A stretch of 64,000 nt of DNA from Prodigiosinella confusarubida (lineage in GTDB: Bacteria; Pseudomonadota; Gammaproteobacteria; Enterobacterales; Enterobacteriaceae): the NCBI RefSeq assembly GCF_002847015.1, contig NZ_CP025085.1, positions 4,464,001 to 4,528,000 on the forward strand, in the 5' to 3' direction. Under the pieces are notes generated by a model, which was given only the letters and a program-made list of their open reading frames with translations, ran no database searches and was not told the DNA's origin. Every line of letters starts with the position of its first letter. Position 1 is the first letter of the stretch. Made by a program: the position numbers and the translations under genes. Of the stretch, positions 50,933-60,551 are shown one piece after another.

Positions 50933-51154
50933 CGTCAGTTAAAGTTCAAAATTAAGCACATAATGCGATAAAAACTGCTTAAAGTAACAAATACAGGACA
51001 TTAAAATATAAAGACTCTAATACCAATAATAAAAACCGCGTGATGGTACCCGACGTAATGGAAAGGCCATAACCTTGGGAATCTGTTGATCATCATCATT
51101 AATAAAATGGGTACGGCAGAGTATGTTTTTTTCACGCCCATGACAGAGGAACAC

Positions 51155-51534
51155 ATGATGCCTTATTTGTTACTTACACTCGCTGCCATGTTCCGGGGAG
51201 GAAACTATGTGGTGGGCCATATCCTGGTCAAAGAGGCAAACCCTATCGTTATCGCGCTGGGCGCTTACAGCTGCGCTGCTGATGGAGGTTTGGTACTTTT
51301 CCCATCCTGGCGTCTTATTTGTTTTCGAACCGCGGTATTGCTGAAATTGGTGCCACCCGAGGAGAAATCTATACCCATATTATTCCACTGTCTGGCGGCA
51401 TTTTTAGTGTCGTGTTTCTGGGAACCACATTTGAATCATTCCGCCTTATCAGTGCCGGGCTCATCATGGTCGGGATCTGGCTGTGCTCAAAAACGCTGGC
51501 TAAGTCGTCACCTAAGGCAGCGCTTTCAGAATAA
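51155..51534 (+). pseudogene. DMT-family (EamA) transporter, internally deleted and frameshifted
   Basis: The first frame (AGAGGAACAC then ATG-ATG) encodes the EamA start MPYLLLTLAAMFRGGNYVVG, HILVKEANPIVIALGA. The C-terminal part lies in another frame (from about 51319): RGEIYTHIIPLSGGIFSVVF, LGTTFESFRLISAGLIMVGI. An intact exporter has about 300 residues and ten helices; about 180 residues of the middle are missing. This is a decayed gene. Confidence 0.75.
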
Positions 51535-51585
51535 ATAAGGTCTTATCCGTTACTATTTTTAGCACCTACTCAAATTCATTGAGCA

Positions 51586-52830
51586 TCACCAACCAGCGGG
51601 CAGATAGTCCAACAGTGACGCGATGGCATACACTGCGCTGGACAGATACAGCAACACAATGCTGACCTGCAACAGCGGATGGGTGATCCAACTACACTGC
51701 CAGCGCGGTACTTTGTCACCATGCTTACGCGCCCCTCGCAGAATCAACATCGGCATAACCGACAAGATCACCCCACTGAATACGCCGGCAAAATACAGTG
51801 CGTTGACGAATGACACCAAACCGCTGTAAGCCAGGACGAACGGTGGCAACACCACTAACAGCAGTACGCTGAAACGACGTAGCGGTTGCTCATCACGACC
51901 CAGTTTGAACTGATCGAAAATATTGCTCAGAAAACTGCCGCCCAGCCCCCAGTAAGAGGTCAACATCGCGCACAACGCAAAGATGTTAGCGGAGAAAAAC
52001 GCCCACTGCCCCAGCGCCTGGCCCCACGAAATAGTTGCTACGTCGGAGATACTATTCAGTCCGCCAAGTGCAATCACCGACATCGGCACCGCCGTCAGCA
52101 GCACAAAGGTCATCACCATGCCAACGATAATCGCCTTTGGCAACTGCTCAGGCTTGTCCGAAAAGCCGCGTGCCATTTCCGGCACGATATATTGTGCCGA
52201 GAAACAGAACACCACCACGTTGAATACCGGCACCATAAAACGCCAGTCACCGTCCAACAGATTGTGCATCTGGGTCGTGTCTTTCAATAGCGTCGCGACT
52301 ACCAGGACGCTCAGCATCACCACCATACCGATACTGATAAATTTCTCACCGCGACCAATCGCTTTCAGCCCAAGATACAGCACCCCTGCGGCAGGAGCGA
52401 AGAACAATAGACTACCGATCGCTGGGGAAATACCGAACAAAGACTGCAACAGCTTGCCACTGCCGGTCATATAAGCGGTGAGCGCTCCCACACTGTTGAC
52501 GCAAACCGAGGCAAACATCAGCCAGGAGCCCATGCCACCGACATAACGCTTTGCCAATCCGCTCAGTTGCAGATGGGCATGCGTACGCAATGTGGATTCA
52601 GCGACATACAGCATGGTAATGGTGGTCAGCACACCGACCAACACCAACCAGAACAACAATGGTAAAAAGCCGGATTTGCTGGAAGCGTAGGCAATAGAGA
52701 GGACACCAGCGCCAATGTTGGTGCCGACGATCATCGCCACCCCTTCGAGAAAGCTCAGAGGTTTGGCCGGTGCAGGTGTTCGTGCCACGGTGGTAATCGC
52801 CGAAGAAACATAGGTATTATCAGAAGACAT
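51586..52830 (-). CDS. Aromatic amino acid permease (HAAAP family, Mtr/TyrP/TnaB-like)
   Basis: The start ATG 52830 is chosen because AAAGGA lies eight bases upstream (none fits 52839), giving 414 residues. Eleven membrane helices are expected. The family start FLEGVAMIVGTNIGAGVLSI, YASSKSG and CFSAQYIVPEMARGFSDKPE are clear. It is a proton symporter for tryptophan, tyrosine or a similar amino acid; the substrate cannot be told by eye. It is a single gene with a long upstream gap. Confidence 0.82.
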   Translation of the reverse strand: MSSDNTYVSSAITTVARTPAPAKPLSFLEGVAMIVGTNIGAGVLSIAYASSKSGFLPLLFWLVLVGVLTTITMLYVAESTLRTHAHLQLSGLAKRYVGGMGSWLMFASVCVNSVGALTAYMTGSGKLLQSLFGISPAIGSLLFFAPAAGVLYLGLKAIGRGEKFISIGMVVMLSVLVVATLLKDTTQMHNLLDGDWRFMVPVFNVVVFCFSAQYIVPEMARGFSDKPEQLPKAIIVGMVMTFVLLTAVPMSVIALGGLNSISDVATISWGQALGQWAFFSANIFALCAMLTSYWGLGGSFLSNIFDQFKLGRDEQPLRRFSVLLLVVLPPFVLAYSGLVSFVNALYFAGVFSGVILSVMPMLILRGARKHGDKVPRWQCSWITHPLLQVSIVLLYLSSAVYAIASLLDYLPAGW

Positions 52831-53830
52831 ATGTATCATCCTTTCTTCCCCGGTAGCGCCGGCTAGCGGGATAAGTTAATTTGCCAGTGGTTAACAGCCA
52901 CATCGCTATACCCGATAGATTTCAGGACGGGTATGCGCAGGCATTTCAGCTCCAGATACACCTAAATTCTGTAGCGCGATCCATCACACCTGGTCCTGAC
53001 GGTTTCATATCGCCAAAGGGTACCAGTTACACCATTCATTCACATTTCTGAAACAATAAGTTTTATTTATGCAGAATGTGGCCCTGTAATCTAGAGCCAG
53101 TTGCAAATAATTGAAGGATCCAATTTCGATCGTGAGATGATGATCTGTTGTTGCGCATCTTGATAGAATAGCTAATAAACGCATGAATAATAAGTGATAT
53201 AACAAATACATCATCAGTATTACGATGTACTAGCTGTCACCTTTCAGCTGTCAATCGTCTCGCGGGGCATAATGCGACAGCCAGGCTATCACGCAACACA
53301 ACGTTAACTATCTATGAACAATTATCAGGAGGGGAAGGGAAATAAAAGTACGATAACAGAGCAAAATCGTTTCCAGACAAGACGGCGGGTAGCCGGCCTA
53401 ACCACGTCAGAGTAAAGCGTACTTCAGATCGACCAGATTAGGGGGAGGTTCTTCTTGCTTAAATATAGCATATGCCATATTGTTCTATAGGTAGCACCTG
53501 CTCTTTTGATTGATCAGCAGGATCGTTTCCAAACCTTAAAATAAAGAGAAACTTTGCGACCAGGCAGCCTGCCGAAGCGTTAAACTGAATCAAAGTTCGG
53601 ATCTCTGTGTCAAAAAGGAATTTATACAGATGAGCTCGAATAGTCGACATAGCTGATTTACCCGAGGATGTAACAACGACGGGCTACGATATCAACAGGG
53701 ACTTCACGCCGGACATTAGCCAACACGCTAGAAACCGTCTGATGTACAGTGATTGACTGTCTGACTCACGGGAAAACACATGTCTGGACAAGCCCGCAGC
53801 TCATCCGGACCAGAGTATAAAGAGATATCT
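52831..53830. other. 1-kb gap without a recognised gene
   Basis: The gap holds a 28-bp ERIC relic (52907-52934) and AT-rich stretches around 53040-53230 and 53440-53640. Short open frames on the minus strand show no family resemblance or ribosome site. The right end carries the leader of the DUF364-like gene. Confidence 0.4.
52907..52934. repeat. ERIC relic reduced to its two ends
   Basis: TATACCCGATAGATTTCAGG is joined directly to ACGGGTAT: the left and right ERIC termini with the about 100-bp middle removed. It compares directly with the full copy at 45418-45542. Confidence 0.65.
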
Positions 53831-54730
53831 ATGAATTACCATGACCTCAGAAAGATCATAACATTGCGTAAATTGGGCCTAAAAAAGCGTAGCATTTGGA
53901 AGATGATGTGGTCTTCTGACGCAACAAAACTAAATTACCCGCAATTTATACAACAGCTACAACAACTCGAATCATCCTATCAGCACAACAAGCTGCATTC
54001 AGATAACGAAATCAACAAGCTGTATGCGCTTCTCAAAAAGGATTTTCTTGAGCAAGTTAACAAATTCGATCTTCAGCGGGAAACGTTGCAAATCCGCTGT
54101 CAGGCGCTCAGCTCGGTTGAAGCTATTGGTCATCCTCAACATCAGGACTACCCCATTATTCGAGGTCATGAAAAGATGATCGAGGCGGATTTTATGGGGA
54201 GCCGGGGCCAGGCGTTTACCGATCACTATCACAATAGCGAGTATTCACTACAGCAGATCCTTGAACTGCCACTGGAGAATGACCAGCAGCGGGCTGATTT
54301 TATTGCCGCACTCAATGCAGTTTATCGACACCTGAAACTATGTGATAAGACCGTACATTGTAAAAACGATGAAATCGTCCTGTGCGGCAAACAGGTAGAT
54401 AGTGCGGTGATGGCAGATCAAAAAATTTTACTGATCGGTCTACAGCCGAGGATTCTGGAAAACTTGTCGAGCAAACAGCCTATTCGGGTAATCGATCTTG
54501 ATCCGAGCAATATAGGCCAGCACAAATATGGCGTCACCATCGAAGATGAATCGCAGACCGAGACAGCCATCGATTGGTGTGACCAGATCCTGGCAACCGG
54601 ATCGACGTTGGTTAATGGCACCATCTGCCAATTTTTACAATCTCAAAAACCGGTTACCTTTTTTGGTGTCACGATCTCAGCAGCAGCAAAGATCTTGAAT
54701 CTGGATCACTACTGCTTTTGTGGGCGCTGA
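53831..54730 (+). CDS. DUF364-like Rossmann protein with N-terminal helical domain
   Basis: I start this at ATG 53831 (AAAGAGATATCT upstream, MNYHDLRKIITLRKLGLKKR); ATG 53780 has no ribosome site. It has about 299 residues. Residues about 1-90 are helical and charged. The C-terminal half carries the DUF364 (PF04016, putative heavy-metal-chelation) pattern: LLIGLQPRILENL, RVIDLDPSNIGQHKYGVTIE, DQILATGSTLVNGTI and TFFGVTISAAAKILNLDHYC, ending CFCGR. The domain's biochemistry is unknown. It is convergent with the TrmO-like gene. Confidence 0.65.
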   Translation: MNYHDLRKIITLRKLGLKKRSIWKMMWSSDATKLNYPQFIQQLQQLESSYQHNKLHSDNEINKLYALLKKDFLEQVNKFDLQRETLQIRCQALSSVEAIGHPQHQDYPIIRGHEKMIEADFMGSRGQAFTDHYHNSEYSLQQILELPLENDQQRADFIAALNAVYRHLKLCDKTVHCKNDEIVLCGKQVDSAVMADQKILLIGLQPRILENLSSKQPIRVIDLDPSNIGQHKYGVTIEDESQTETAIDWCDQILATGSTLVNGTICQFLQSQKPVTFFGVTISAAAKILNLDHYCFCGR

Positions 54731-54820
54731 CACCATACACAACATAGCCACAAAACCAACCGGCGGCATCTTAACCTCGGCAATAAAAATGAAAACAGCA
54801 ACCGGTAACGAATTCATGTT

Positions 54821-55348
54821 CTATTTAAAACGCTCGTCAGATAGCGTCTGATGTGGATTCATCCCCTGCAAATACCAGCCATCACGGGTTCCCTGAACAT
54901 TATCGAAAGCTTGAATATAAGGTTTGATATCAATAATGGGTGTGCCGTTCAGCAGATCCAGACCTCGAACATGCAAGACATTTCCCTCCCGGCGTTCTAA
55001 TTGCACAATAGTGAGACCAAGTGGATTAGGCCGTCTTGGTGAGCGAGTAGCAAAAACGCCTCGCTCCTGAGTATCCAGGAACGGTTTTACCTTAAGACTA
55101 TGGTTATTAGAACGATGCAGATGAAACAGCAAATAAAGGTGGGAGAACCCCTCAATATCTTGTAATCCTTCGGCGTAATCATCAAAAAGCACGATCGTCC
55201 CACGAGAGTCGGAGATACCATATCCTTGTAATGGAACGCCATCGACGGATTCGAACTCTGTCATAGCCTTGCCGATTTCAGAAAACTTAATCATTTGATG
55301 CTCATTAACAGTAGATGGTGGCAATATTTTACCGCTTGAATAGAGCAT
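54821..55348 (-). CDS. TrmO/TsaA-like tRNA methyltransferase domain protein
   Basis: This 175-residue protein (or about 157 from ATG 55294) carries the TsaA signature GVFATRSPRRPNPLGLTIVQ and the following GLDLLNGTPIIDIKPYI. TrmO adds a methyl group to t6A37 of threonine tRNAs using SAM. E. coli TrmO is about 235 residues, so this is the short single-domain form and may have another substrate. It lies 73 bp after pigN on the same strand, so it may be read with the pig operon. An extra gene, pigO, is described at this end of the ATCC 39006 cluster, but I cannot confirm that it is this one. Confidence 0.7.
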   Translation of the reverse strand: MLYSSGKILPPSTVNEHQMIKFSEIGKAMTEFESVDGVPLQGYGISDSRGTIVLFDDYAEGLQDIEGFSHLYLLFHLHRSNNHSLKVKPFLDTQERGVFATRSPRRPNPLGLTIVQLERREGNVLHVRGLDLLNGTPIIDIKPYIQAFDNVQGTRDGWYLQGMNPHQTLSDERFK

Positions 55349-55421
55349 ATGCCATGAAAGAGTGACCTTAGATGCCCCAGGCTATCGTTAATCAAACCGC
55401 TACTGTTCCCTGAGCTATCCA

Positions 55422-56150
55422 CTAAAAGATAAAGGGGATAAAGCACTTCACTTTCCTTTTATAGTCAAGCCAGGCGTTACCATAGCGCTGTTCGGCCATT
55501 TTCTCACTTTTGGGAATCGCATCAGCGAAGTATTGGACAATATTGGTCAGCGGCGCAATTACCCCAAACCAGTTGCCCGCCAGCAGTCCGAAACTGGCAA
55601 AAATCAGAAAGTCGCCAAAATAATTGGGATGACGAGACGTCGCCCAAAACCCGGAGCAGAGGATCTGGCCTTTATTTTGCGGATTTTGTTTGAAGCGGCG
55701 CTTTTGGTAGTCGCCGCCAAAGTGATAGAGGGTGCCGAGACTATAAACCACGATGGCTACCCATTGAACTGTGCCAAATGGCCCTTGCAATTGACTGGCC
55801 CAGTAAAAAGGCAGGCAATACAACCACCCGAAGATGTTCACCATCATCACCGCCAATAACGGCACCTGTTGTGTGGGTAACACATCCTTGAGTTTGGATG
55901 CAGCAGTATTGCCGTACCAGAGTGTCAGTACAATATTCATATGAAGTAGATAAATACCGACAAAGGCCAGGATCAGAGCTTTATGGTTTATATCACCCCC
56001 ACCAAAATAGCAAAATACCAAGGCAACCGGCCCCATCGCATTGAATCCCCACAAAAACATCGGCCGGGTATCCCGTGCCTTTTGGCTCGTCACGAAGGCC
56101 AGAAAAGACATGACTAATAATACGACAACCACTGCAATCCAAACGTCCAT
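55422..56150 (-). CDS. pigN: PigN, membrane partner of bipyrrole O-methylation (DUF1295)
   Basis: This 242-residue protein has six or seven membrane helices and belongs to the DUF1295/steroid 5-alpha-reductase-like fold (GFWATSRHPNYFGDFLIFAS, the conserved C-terminal block). In prodigiosin synthesis PigN works with the methyltransferase PigF to turn 4-hydroxy- into 4-methoxy-2,2'-bipyrrole-5-carbaldehyde. It follows pigM by 18 bp. Confidence 0.86.
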   Translation of the reverse strand: MDVWIAVVVVLLVMSFLAFVTSQKARDTRPMFLWGFNAMGPVALVFCYFGGGDINHKALILAFVGIYLLHMNIVLTLWYGNTAASKLKDVLPTQQVPLLAVMMVNIFGWLYCLPFYWASQLQGPFGTVQWVAIVVYSLGTLYHFGGDYQKRRFKQNPQNKGQILCSGFWATSRHPNYFGDFLIFASFGLLAGNWFGVIAPLTNIVQYFADAIPKSEKMAEQRYGNAWLDYKRKVKCFIPFIF

Positions 56151-56168
56151 TATCGATTCCTTATCCGG

Positions 56169-57248
56169 TTAGGGTTGTTTTACATCAGCCCCGTTTTCAG
56201 GGGAGAAACTATGCTGTGTTGTGGTTAAAATACGCTGCCAGGCGCGTCTTGGAGTGGGTATTCCCGACTGACGGTGCTGGCCAAAACGCGCAAAAAAAAC
56301 CGGTAAGCCGGTAAGCCGGACAGTGTCAGCCAAAGCGCACCGCGCAGTGGCGTGCTGCACCAGCACACTGAGCGGATGCAAGCTCCACCCCCACGACTGT
56401 AACATCAGCCACAGTTGGCCAAGCTTCATTCCGGCGATAAACAGATTTTCGTCGCTCTCATGTTCAAGACTCAACGCCAGGTATTGCGGGCCTTCCACCA
56501 CCAGTTCGGCTAGCCCTTTCGCCATGGAAGCAGGCAATCGCAATCGTTTTGCCAGCCAGCTTAGCCTGGGGTGAAACGCAATCCGGAAAAACCACCTAAA
56601 TCCGCATGATACCGGCCCAAACAAATGATGCAGATAAAACCCATCTTCGGCGGCCTGCTGCTCATTGAACCGAATATAGTGATAGGTTTCCCGCCAGGCC
56701 TGTTGATCGGCAAAATCAAGCGATGCATAGTTTGCCGTGAGAAAAGCGACGTCATGACGCGTTGCTTCGCCATATTTGATGTCGCAGGTCACCGGTGAAC
56801 GGTCAAATAACGCGTATAGTTGTGCCTGTTGTTGTTCATTCACCTGTGTCGGCTGATAGGCCGTTCTGACCGTATGCCGATCGCTGATCCTTTGCACCCA
56901 TTGCTGATAAGCCACCAGATCAGCGACACATGGCGCACTCGGCGCAAACGATATCAACATACCGCTCGAGCCGTTCTGCCGCGCCCCCACCCACTGCCAG
57001 TCAAGCGGATAGCCTGAATGCTTGAGCAACGTACTCAAGTATTCAAAGAAGATCCCACAACTCATCAGCATCTCGCGCTCCAGCGAGGGTAATCCCTTGA
57101 GGGCGCGCTGCCGATCAATCGAGACTTCACCACATCGGGTAGCCGCATCGTAGTGAACAGACCAAGGCTGGCAATTATGTGATGATGGCGCTAACCGTGC
57201 GATATTAATGGCGTTTTGCAATGCTTGTTCAAATGTGTCATTCACCAT
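56169..57248 (-). CDS. pigM: PigM, oxidase of the bipyrrole alcohol
   Basis: The start at ATG 57248 (MVNDTFEQALQNAINIARLA) gives about 359 residues. The nitroreductase-like fold is shown by IARLAPSSHNCQPWSV near the N-terminus and a GMKLGQLWLMLQSWGWSLHP stretch near the end. PigM is assigned to oxidising 4-hydroxy-2,2'-bipyrrole-5-methanol to the aldehyde. It overlaps the pigL stop by 11 bp, so the two are coupled. Confidence 0.85.
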   Translation of the reverse strand: MVNDTFEQALQNAINIARLAPSSHNCQPWSVHYDAATRCGEVSIDRQRALKGLPSLEREMLMSCGIFFEYLSTLLKHSGYPLDWQWVGARQNGSSGMLISFAPSAPCVADLVAYQQWVQRISDRHTVRTAYQPTQVNEQQQAQLYALFDRSPVTCDIKYGEATRHDVAFLTANYASLDFADQQAWRETYHYIRFNEQQAAEDGFYLHHLFGPVSCGFRWFFRIAFHPRLSWLAKRLRLPASMAKGLAELVVEGPQYLALSLEHESDENLFIAGMKLGQLWLMLQSWGWSLHPLSVLVQHATARCALADTVRLTGLPVFFARFGQHRQSGIPTPRRAWQRILTTTQHSFSPENGADVKQP

Positions 57249-57942
57249 GATGAGATTCCCCTTGTCGCTCAATAGACCCACCGGGAACCACCACAATATC
57301 CGTGTCAGTCATCAATGATCCCTGTAGCGGAAAACACAGTGCGCATACCCAATCCAGGCTATACCACAACCAAAACTGCCGGCACTCCAGTTGGTCAGGA
57401 TGCGATACCAACGCATTATGCCAATCGATCCGGATATCGCTGAGCCGATAGGGAAGTCCACAACCATGACTTTTTAAAAATGCTTCCCGAATGGCCCAGG
57501 CCGCACACGCCTGAACCCGGCCCCAATGCTGTTCACCGGCAGCAAAGGCGTAACGCCACGCCGTTGTACCAAAAGTGCGATACTGCTGAAGGTCGATTCC
57601 CACCGCAGTGTCGCTGGTCGCCCCGGCATACCATGAATGCGAATGGCTGATCGACACCGCATATTCGCCCAACAGGGGATGTTCACCCACCGGCTGACCA
57701 CTCGGCCGATGAGTCAGTGTAAAACCCGCCATCTGAGAGGCGCCATCCCCGGTTTGCCAAACCCGATTCAACAGCGCTACCGCCAGTTCACGTGCCCGCT
57801 GTTTCACCATCCGTTGTTGTAGGGCAACCCCTATCGTGTGGCATTCGGCAACCGAAATGGTAATACCTCGATGATGATGCCCGTGCTTAACCCATGGCGG
57901 CACGCCGTCTTTATGATGGATAACCATCGGCGATCCGCTCAC
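57238..57942 (-). CDS. pigL: PigL, 4'-phosphopantetheinyl transferase
   Basis: The frame begins at GTG 57942, with AGGAG seven bases upstream, inside the end of pigK (32-bp overlap); ATG 57927 lacks a ribosome site. The 234-residue protein has the PPTase signatures VGIDLQQ (metal-binding Asp, about 113-119) and WAIREAFLKSHG (about 148-159), plus SISHSHSWYAGA before them. It converts the apo carrier domains of PigG and PigH to their holo forms. Confidence 0.87.
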   Translation of the reverse strand: MSGSPMVIHHKDGVPPWVKHGHHHRGITISVAECHTIGVALQQRMVKQRARELAVALLNRVWQTGDGASQMAGFTLTHRPSGQPVGEHPLLGEYAVSISHSHSWYAGATSDTAVGIDLQQYRTFGTTAWRYAFAAGEQHWGRVQACAAWAIREAFLKSHGCGLPYRLSDIRIDWHNALVSHPDQLECRQFWLWYSLDWVCALCFPLQGSLMTDTDIVVVPGGSIERQGESHHGE

Positions 57943-58225
57943 CCGCTATCTCCTCAACCACCTCAGCCAGTTGATCAAACTGGCTCACCAGTCTTTGAAA
58001 AAGCGGGGTTTGCATCTCTTGTGCAAAGGCGTCCATCGAGCTTATGTGAATAATCTCAATAAAGTGAAATGGCGCTTCCGCCACCTGACTGACCTCAACC
58101 ACTTCAAAGGCCAATACGGCGTCAAGGCTCTCGCAAGCGCAATAATCCGTGGTTTCAACCCAATGACGAAATGCCGAACGCTGAGTAATATCTTTCAGGC
58201 GAATTTTATGGACGATAACCTTCAT
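57911..58225 (-). CDS. pigK: PigK, small RedY-like protein
   Basis: This 104-residue protein has the pattern of a dimeric alpha-beta barrel (MKVIVHKIRLKDITQRSAFR ... FHFIEIIHISSMDAFAQEM). It is conserved in prodiginine clusters (RedY-like). Its role is not established; a helper role in bipyrrole formation has been suggested. It starts 14 bp after pigJ and overlaps pigL by 32 bp. Confidence 0.82.
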   Translation of the reverse strand: MKVIVHKIRLKDITQRSAFRHWVETTDYCACESLDAVLAFEVVEVSQVAEAPFHFIEIIHISSMDAFAQEMQTPLFQRLVSQFDQLAEVVEEIAGERIADGYPS

Positions 58226-58238
58226 CTACACTTCCTTT

Positions 58239-60551
58239 TTAAGACGATTGTCTGATGACAAGGTGATAGTTAATACCGCCAGTGCCAAAGGCGTTGATCG
58301 CCGCCTTGCGCTGACCATCCTCAGACAGCCGCCAGGGTATGGCCTGTTGTGGCACCTCCGCCGGGATATCGCCCAAGGGTAAATCAACATTGAGTTCAGA
58401 CACTGGCGTGGGGGGGATCCGCTCATGTTCGAATGCGCTCAACACTTTACACAAACTGAGCGCACCAGCACCGGCGAAACAGTGACCAAAGTTGTACTTC
58501 GCCGACCCGATATACAGCGGTGAATGCTTGTCACGGTGATAACTGTACTTCAGTGACATCACTTCCGATCGATCCCCAAGTTCAGTGCCTGTACCGTGTG
58601 CTTCAAGGTATTGCACCGTTTGAGCATCAATGGCGGTCAGACTCAGGGTTTTCTTGATAGCCAGCGCCTGTCCCAGTGGATCTGGCGCCGTCATGGAATA
58701 GCTATCGCAAGAACCCGATATCGCTTCAATGGTGGCAATCGCCCGAGGTACAGGGTGATGGGTCAGCATAACAAAACCACCACCATCTCCCGGCGTAAAC
58801 CCGTCAGCGCCTTGTGAAAACGGGCGAATGCGCGAGACCGAAAGCATCATTTGCGCGCTGCACAGCACCAGATCCCGCTCTAATGTCGCCGTTTCGATGC
58901 CGCCAACAATCACCGCGTCATAACGTCCCGCTTGCAGTGCCCTGACCGCATCATGCACTGCGGCCAGCGAACTGGCACAAGCGGCTTCCACCGCATAGCA
59001 ATCAGCGCTAATGCCAAAATATTGCGCCAAAAGCTGTGCTGTCCCGATGCCGCAGGCACCGTACCAACTCCAGTGGTTAATCGAAGGCAGCTCAGGCAGA
59101 GGGATTGCTCCTTCTGAACCCGGCAGGCCGGACCATAATGCCCTCATAGCCTGTAACCGATCCGCGCTTAACGATAAATTACTGGCAATGATGATCGCCA
59201 CACGCTCGAATTGGCGGATTTTTTCAGACCAGGAATGGCAGCTATTCAGCGCATACAATTGCGTCACATCCAGACGCTGTTTTTTGGCCGGCATCATCGG
59301 TTTTTTCAGCGCCACGTCACTGGGTGAATGCGCAGGGAAACTCATCGTACGATGAATATAGGTACTGAGTTTTTGTTGGGTGGTGCGCACAAACGCCTCA
59401 GCATTAAGCTGCGCCGCACTATGCTCCCGCAGCGCATCTTCCCCCTGCTCCAGCGTCTGCCAAAACTGCGTTTTGTCCAATCCCTGACCGGTAATCGGCT
59501 GATAGTCGACAATCGCGACACGGTCATCCACGGCGGGAGTCAATGACTGCGTTTGCGCCACGTTGACCTGCCAACGCCCGCCAGTAAAGGACCGGCCTTC
59601 ACAACGCTGATGCTGACGCAGCACCATCTCAACGATCTGGCAAAAAACCTGGTTGGCTCCGGCAAAGTATAACGCGGCCGGATGGTCTGCCTCAGGTTGC
59701 GGTGACCCATCATGGGTGGTCACAATATCCCCGAGTTGGGTCAGCACTGGCCACCCTTGCTCATGCGCCACCGCGAGGGGACACACCACCAGGCTGATCG
59801 CCCCTTCCAGCCAACAGGCATCCTGCGATACCCCTTGTTCGAGCAGCATGTACGCCTGGGGACGATGGTGAAAGCATTGAACAGAAGTCAACACCGCCAT
59901 CTGGCTATCATGATAGCGAAAGCAGTCCTGAGCCAGTTGCAATAAACGTAGCCCGCCCTTGTCAGCACCGTCGAGGGTCTGACATTTACCGCGCGTATGA
60001 GCAAAGTGAGCGATTCGCGCAGGAATGCTGGAGGCCATTTCCCCCACCCGATCATGAGATGAACACCCAAGCGACTCCGCCAGCGGTTGTTTATAGTCGT
60101 CAAGCCGACGCCTCACCTCCGCCGCCGGGCAACCTTGCGCCTGAAGTTTTTCGGCTAATGCCCGTAACGCGCCCACTTTCGTCGCATTGCGGTAGGCGGC
60201 ATCACTGCCCAGGTGAATGGCACAAAACTGATCGCAGCAGTCACGCAGTGATTCCGGCAACACCAGCCCGGCCAGAGCATCTTCGGCAGCCCGCAGTGCC
60301 AAACGGGTTTCCCGGCTAACGGCTTTCCTGAATAAAGGCGGAATAGAAAACTTTTTAAAATCAAACCCGGAATCATCCATCTGCCGACCTTGAATTGGTC
60401 GGGATGTCTCGCTCCACGCCAGCGGTGACGCCGACTGAAACACCGTTTCCCAATCCGCAATAGTGTCTAGCGCCCGAAAATGGTCAACACCGGGCAACAC
60501 GCACCCCATGCTGACCACCGCCAGTGGTGCGATGTGTTTATCATTACTCAT
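58239..60551 (-). CDS. pigJ: PigJ, double beta-ketoacyl synthase
   Basis: This 770-residue protein consists of two ketosynthase-like halves. The C-terminal half (about 400-770) has a full active site: Cys in [16 protein letters not shown] (about residue 524), His in [16 protein letters not shown] and His in [15 protein letters not shown]. The N-terminal half has lost the Cys motif ([16 protein letters not shown] at that place) and is probably a chain-length-factor-like partner. PigJ condenses pyrrolyl-2-carboxyl from PigG with malonyl on PigH. Its stop precedes pigK by 13 bp, and its start overlaps the pigI stop by 4 bp. Confidence 0.9.
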
